Positions 21,801-26,731 of a DNA stretch of 26,731 nucleotides are shown here, piece after piece. The notes under the pieces were generated by a model. That model saw only the letters and a list, made by a program, of their open reading frames with translations. It was not told where the DNA came from and ran no database searches. Within the stretch, counting starts at the first letter, position 1, and each line of letters starts with the position of its first letter. The stretch spans positions 131,408 to 158,138 of the forward strand of contig JAMYWO010000087.1 in NCBI GenBank assembly GCA_024220525.1. Reading direction: 5' to 3'. The position numbers and the translations under genes were made by a program. Origin of the DNA: Cochliopodium minus. Its lineage: Eukaryota > Discosea > Himatismenida > Cochliopodiidae.

Positions 21801-24800
21801 CATCAGTGAGAGCAAATTGGATACACATGTGATCGTAAAGAACATCTCGATAGTCCCTTCTCTTTATCATTGGTTCAAATTTCTTGGTTTTGCTGATCCT
21901 CCTCCTGATGATTCAAACAAACAAGGAAATAAAAAAGAAGAGATCAACGAAAAAACAATAAAAGTGAGTCAGTGGAATCTCATTTTTGATAGGCTTTCTA
22001 TTGTCTGTAAAGATATCAACAGTGATAATCTCAAAGTTCCTCATTCCATCATTACTTTGGATTCTCTTTACCTCGCAAATGTCAACATGTCAAAAATATC
22101 AATCGATGTTCCCATCATTTTCAAGAACATTTCCGTTTTTGTAAGCAATGAATCATCTGTCCCACCCATGCTGTACAACTCTTTCTGTTCTCTTTTAAAA
22201 ATGAATAAATATGCGAAAGTAGCAGAGATTCCAAACTTGCAGGTTCTTTTCTACTACTCCCCTTCTTCTATCAAGACCTACGTCAACTTTGATCCTTTAT
22301 CTGACATAAAAAATCAAGATTGTACAATAAAATTGAGCACGAAATCAGATACCTTCAAAACGATAGCAGACATCTTTCCTGGGTTTTTTGATAAACTTTT
22401 GTATCTCCTCACCTACGATCCTGATCCCAAAAAACCAGAGCCACCCTCAGAATTTGAACCAATCATCATCAAAAAAGAAAAGAAAGAAAAGAAAATGTTC
22501 ACTCCCGACAAAGTCTCTTTCTCAATTAATCCCACCAAAAAGAATTACAGCGTAGATGAAAAGATCAGAGTTTCTTGGAATACCCTTAAGCTTCAAAACA
22601 ACCTTTCTTCCAATAGTTTCATCGCACTTGCAAAATGTAAATACCCTGATGACAAGTACTATGGATCCAATCCTCTCATGGATCCTTTTTATTTCTACAT
22701 CAATGAAAAGAAGAGCGGAACTTCTGATTTCAAAATACCCAACAAAGTAGGAAAAATGGAATTTAGACTCTACGAAAAAGGATCTTTTCTATCAAAAACT
22801 ACTTTCATTGCAAGAAGGTAAAATACCTTTTTTAAAATTTATTTTAATTTAATTAATTTTTTTTAATTTTAATTTTTTTTTTTACTGTTTTTTTTTTATA
22901 TTTAAATTATTTTAATTAACTCAATTTTTAATTTGATAAATTTTTTTTAAATTTTTTTAATTTTTTAGTGTTCCTTTTAGAATTGGAACAAAAGTAAAGT
23001 TAGTTTTAAAGAGAGAAAGGAACAAATGTTACGTGACACCCATCTTCAAAGGACTGGACAAACAAAACGACAAATGGAAACCAAGCAACAACGACTTGGT
23101 CAAAATGATGGAACAGGGAAATGAAAATGCAATTTCATCAAAGCCATACGACAAAGAAACTCTTACTTTCGATATTCCAGGTCCTGGTATATTTAATCTT
23201 TAATTTATTTTTTATATTAATTTTTATTTAAATTTTAATTTATTTTTTCATTATTTCATTCATTTTTTCATTATTTTTGAATTTTTTTTTTCATTCATTT
23301 ATTTTTTCATAAATTTTTTAATATTTTTTTAAATTTTATTATTTCACTTTTTATTTTTTATTCATTTATTTATAATTTTTTTTTTTTATTTTCAAATAGG
23401 AAAGTATTATTTTAAATACGAGAGTTATGGACTTTTGGGTAATTGGGATTGTGCCACAAGTCCTATTTTGACAATAACAAAAGGATACACCGAAAGAATA
23501 AAATCAGAAAACCAATCTCCTCCTTCTTTTAGTATAAAGTTGCTGGGTTTAAGATTTGGTTGGTTTTTAATAGAAGGTAAACCAATTATTTTTTTTTTAA
23601 AAATTTAATTTTTCGTTTATCAAATATTATTTTTTAAAATTTTTTTATTTTGATTTTTTATATTTTTTTTTATTTTTTTTACTTTTAAAAATTTTTGTTT
23701 ATTTTTGTTTATTTTTGATTTTTATATTTTACATTTTTTATTTTTTAATGTAATTTTTTATTTTTTATCTTTTTTTAGGTACACAATTTTATAAGTTGGA
23801 AGAAAGAGAAAAGAGAAAGGAGAGGAGCTATTTGAAAGTATTCTTGGACTTGAATCTTCTAGATTTTCAAATGTTTGACAAAGGAGAGAACAAAACCAAA
23901 CTAGAAATTCTTTTGAATGACATTACCTGTAATTTTTTTCATAATTTTATAAAATAATTTTTTTTAATATTCGTTTTTATTTTTTATTTTTTATTTTTAT
24001 TTTTTTCATAATTTTATAAAATAATTTTTTTAATATTCGTTTTTATTTTTTATTTTTTATTTTTTATTTATTTTTTTTTTTGAAAAAAAAATTAGTTACG
24101 GATAAATTGGTTGGATCAAACAGAAATTTCCTCTTTTCAACTCACAAAATCAAATCGGATGTAGAACAATTTATGACAGTCAGCCTTTTGCAACATAGAG
24201 ATGACAGCATCACTGCGAAATTGTTTATTGACAAGAAGATGTTGATCAATTTGGATCAAGTCACTTTGATTTTCATCATCAACTTTTTTTGCCCTTTTTT
24301 TGTGGAAGATTCTTTGAAAGTTTCGTCAGAGAAAAATATTAGTAAGAATTTCAATTCATTAATTATTTTTTAAAATCTTATTATTATTTTTTAAAAAAAA
24401 TATTTTTTTAAAATTTATTTTATTCTTTTTTTTTTAATATTTGCTTTACAATATTTTTTTTAATTGTTCAATTCTTTTATATTTATTTAAATTTTTTTTT
24501 ATTATCAAAAAGATTTAGATCAATCATTTTTAATTCAAGAAAATGAAAACAAGAAAAACATCGAAATATCTTCAAATAACAAAGAAAAAGAAGAAAAAAT
24601 AGAAGTGAAGCCACTCATGTTGAGATACTTTTGCATCTCTGATATTTTCTTGGACTTCAATTTTGCAGGGAGAGGAAAAAACTACGAATTCTCCGAGTTT
24701 TCGAACAACCACATCCAAAAACTTTTCATTAATTTGTCTGGCTGCTTTTCTTTGGATGGTTCAAGCTTGGAACTTCATAGTAGACTCATTGAGAACATTA

Positions 24801-25517
24801 AAGCAGAATTTCTCTTTGAGAAGCTAATGGAGATGTGGTTTCCTTCTAGTTTCTCCAAATTAAAAATTTTATTTTCTGTCGCAAAAGGAAATATCGTTGT
24901 AAAAAGAATTGTAAATCTTGAATTTGCTCAAGGTAAATTTTTTTTTTCATCACTTTTTTAAAAATTTTTTTAATTTTTTTTTTTTTAATTTTTTCAATTC
25001 TTGTTTTTTTTATTACTAAATTTTCTTTTTAGGAATTGCTGATTTCTTTATTGGATGTTCAAAAACAATCACATTCTTTGAAGACAAAATAAGTGGAAAG
25101 AAATCATACAAAACCCCCACGGAGAGACTCAACATTCCGAATGGAGTAAAAGATGGTTTGGTGAAAGGAATGGAGAGTTTCAAAGATTCCATAGTGGATG
25201 TCTTTCACGGACTCGTAACTGAAACATCCAATAAATATCAGAAAGAAGGGATCTCTTCTGCTGCAAGACAATTTTTAACAGGAGCTGTCGGTGTGTTTAC
25301 AAAACCTTCTAAAGGAATTTTGAGTATTGGTGCGAACATTTTGAATTCTATTTCTTACAATGACGAAGCTTTACTCAGAGCCAAAATCAAGTACAAACTT
25401 TCTGAAGAACTCGATGATGACAAGATCGATTTTGTATCTTCTCAACAACTAGAAGGTCTTGATGAAATTGAAGACAATTTTGAAAGTAAAGAAGAAGAAA
25501 ATGGGGAAAATAAATGA
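18887..25517 (+). CDS. Chorein-domain bridge-like lipid-transfer protein (ATG2/VPS13-like)
   Basis: Eight exons: 18887-18889 (ATG only), 18949-22817, 22969-23186, 23400-23576, 23779-23928, 24096-24341, 24513-24932 and 25033-25517; 1,855 residues. The open frame upstream of 18949 has no ATG, whereas splicing 18890-18948 joins ATG to TTTAGTATA in phase. These proteins form long hydrophobic grooves that move phospholipids between membranes, for instance at autophagosomes. Residues 40-131 fit the chorein N-terminal domain (VNNILKDYLRYDLEMG, KIPWIEF, LKKLRAPLAEIL). A Ser/Thr-rich linker lies near 385-440. Residues about 1186-1290 and 1291-1400 look like beta-sandwiches of SKICH type (NYSVDEKIRVSWN; GKMEFRLYE; GKYYFKYESYG). 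The C-terminal helix region (GVKDGLVKGMES, then EGISSAARQFL, TKPSKGILSIG) matches the ATG2/VPS13 C-terminal pattern. Length suits ATG2 rather than VPS13, but the middle domains are unusual, so the subfamily is open. Confidence 0.7.
23940..24071. repeat. 67-base tandem duplication in an intron
   Basis: The block beginning CATAATTTTATAAAATAATT and containing TTAATATTCG starts at 23940 and again at 24007, nearly identical except for a few T-run length differences. It lies within intron 23929-24095 of the lipid-transfer gene. Confidence 0.85.
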
Positions 25518-25574
25518 TACGTTTTTTTTTTTAGTTCGTAATTCTTTTATATTAACATTAAAAAAAAAGTTTTT

Positions 25575-25617
25575 AATAAAGTTTTGAAAACTATCAAATA
25601 AGATAGTTTTTTCAAAA
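25575..25617 (+). terminator. Poly(A) signal and 3' hairpin after the lipid-transfer gene
   Basis: AATAAA at 25575-25580 is followed by a hairpin: TTTTGAAAACTATC (25582-25595), a 6-base loop, and GATAGTTTTTTCAAAA (25602-25617), pairing with a two-base bulge. It lies 58 bases past the stop and 44 before the next start, so it is probably in the 3' end of this transcript. Function is inferred. Confidence 0.45.
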
Positions 25618-25660
25618 AAAATTGTTTCAAAATTATAAAAAATAAAAATAAATTAAAAAA

Positions 25661-26482
25661 ATGAAAAAGGGAAGAATGAAAATTGTTCAATCTATTGAGG
25701 TATCTTCTGATGAAGGAGAGGTTGATGATAGTCTAGATTCCAACGAAGAATATCTCGCCAAATCTTTTATGACAGCCACAAGATTGTTAAGCAAATATTA
25801 TAAGGAGGAAGAAGATGGAAATGAGAATAATCCTCCTAATAATGCAAATAATCAAATGATACAAAAAGGTTTTAAAAGGAGATAATTATCCTTAAAAAAA
25901 AAAAATAATATTTAAAATTTCACACTAAAATTCGAAAAAAAAATTATTTCTCTCAAATATGTTCCCATTAAGCCACCCAATCAATATTGGATAATGAAAA
26001 ATATGTCAAGATTATGAAAAGTGCGATCCATATAAAGAGATTCAAGTTTTTGGTGGAGAAGATGTTGATGTTGAATAGAATAAGAAAAAGGATATTCGAA
26101 GAGATATTATCTTCAGAAAAAACCTATGTGGATAATCTCAAAAAATTGGATATGGTACGGTGGGAAAAAAAATAAATAAAAATTTATAAATTAAAAATAA
26201 ATTATAAATTAATTATTTAAATTGAATTAATTATAAATTAAAAAATAAAAAATAAAAAATTTTTTTTTTCAAATTTTTTAGGTTTATGGAGGAGGAATGA
26301 AAAAACTTTTTTTTAATGAAAAAATAACGGAGAAAGACTGTGAGAAAACGTTTGGAAGTGTTCCCGCTCTTCTTTACTTCCAAATCTCTTTTTTAGAGAA
26401 ACTCTCCTTGTTGAAGGAAAATCCACACAGAATACTCGAGTTTGCAAAATTGATTATTGACACTATCAAAAATACCGAGTTT
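25661..26482 (+). CDS. RhoGEF (DH-domain) protein, 5' part
   Basis: Three exons visible: 25661-25868, 25973-26154 and 26282-26482 (197 residues), joined in phase; the next donor (GTAAAAAATA at 26483) runs into the terminal A-rich repeat and the rest of the gene is off the window. DH domains exchange GDP for GTP on Rho-family GTPases and so control actin. The N-terminal 60 residues are acidic (SSDEGEVDDSLDSNEEY) with an asparagine/proline stretch. A basic helix (KSAIHIKRFKFLVEKMLML) leads to the start of the DH domain: RIFEEILSSEKTYVDNLKKL is the conserved first helix, then GGGMKKLFF, ITEKDCEKTFGSVPALLYFQISFLEKL, matching the I-F-x-N-I-x-x-L-x-x-x-H segment. The PH domain and catalytic end are missing. 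Unlike the other genes, its introns are A-rich on the sense strand. Confidence 0.8.
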
Positions 26483-26731
26483 GTAAAAAATAAAATTATT
26501 GAAAAATATAAAAATATAAAAATAAAAAATAAAAATAAAAAAGAAAAATTAACAAATAAAAATAAAATAAGAATAAAAAAATAAAAGTTAACAAATAAAA
26601 ATAAAAATAAAAAATAAAAAATAAAAATAAAAATAAAAATAAGAATAAAATAAAAAAATAAAAATAAAAATAAAATTAAAAATAAAAATAAAAATAAAAA
26701 TAAAAATAAAAATAAAAATAAAAATAAAAAT
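26483..26731. repeat. (TAAAAA)n A-rich satellite at window end
   Basis: Starts with the donor GTAAAAAATA of the RhoGEF gene, then TAAAAA-type hexamers (with TAAAAAA variants) to the last base. It is most likely the 5' part of an intron; the contig seems to end in it. Confidence 0.8.

Noticed and set aside
26483-26580. Lysine/isoleucine/asparagine-rich C-terminal continuation of the RhoGEF exon
   Set aside because: It is simple TAAAA repeat after a good GTAAAA donor; a DH domain would not contain it.

Overview
This window is AT-rich nuclear DNA (most non-coding DNA is A/T homopolymer-like) from an intron-dense unicellular eukaryote. Nine protein genes and two tRNA-type sequences can be read. 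The combination of a STAT transcription factor with asparagine runs, a RhoGEF and a secreted NPC2/ML-like protein points to an amoeboid protist, with Amoebozoa related to the dictyostelids as first guess. The intron density (my hand-built models hold 63 introns) is much higher than in Dictyostelium, so a variosean, myxogastrid, heterolobosean or Anaeramoeba-like source stays open. The standard genetic code fits; TAA and TGA are used as stops, and one apparent in-frame TAG is explained by an intron. Both window ends lie in simple repeats inside introns and one N interrupts a tRNA, so this is probably a complete contig broken at intronic satellites.

Layout. Minus strand, 96-7017: a STAT gene (SH2 half lost off the left edge), a small SAM-domain protein, and an SLC13-type anion transporter with two RCK_C-type regulatory domains and an N-terminal zinc ribbon. 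A 286 bp divergent region separates these from the plus-strand genes: an AlkB dioxygenase, an F-box-like/LRR/ankyrin protein with 14 exons, a tRNA-Gly(UCC), a secreted cysteine-rich NPC2/ML-like protein, a 6-phosphogluconolactonase of the beta-propeller type, a secreted plant-like acid invertase (GH32), an odd minus-strand tRNA-like sequence, a roughly 1,855-residue chorein/ATG2-VPS13-like bridge lipid-transfer protein, and the start of a RhoGEF gene cut by the right edge.

How the genes relate. There is no operon logic here. The lactonase and invertase genes sit head-to-tail 86 bp apart; together they suggest external sucrose hydrolysis next to an oxidative pentose phosphate step, but co-function is only a guess. 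The STAT, RhoGEF, F-box and SAM proteins are ordinary signalling parts. The most unusual items are the plant-type invertase with three 24-base micro-exons, the zinc-ribbon/SLC13/RCK fusion with a GC-AG intron, the lipid-transfer gene whose first coding exon is only the ATG, and an intronic foldback element. I found no clear sign of a wholly new multi-gene system. All exon borders are manual readings from GT/GC...AG signals, phase and protein similarity.
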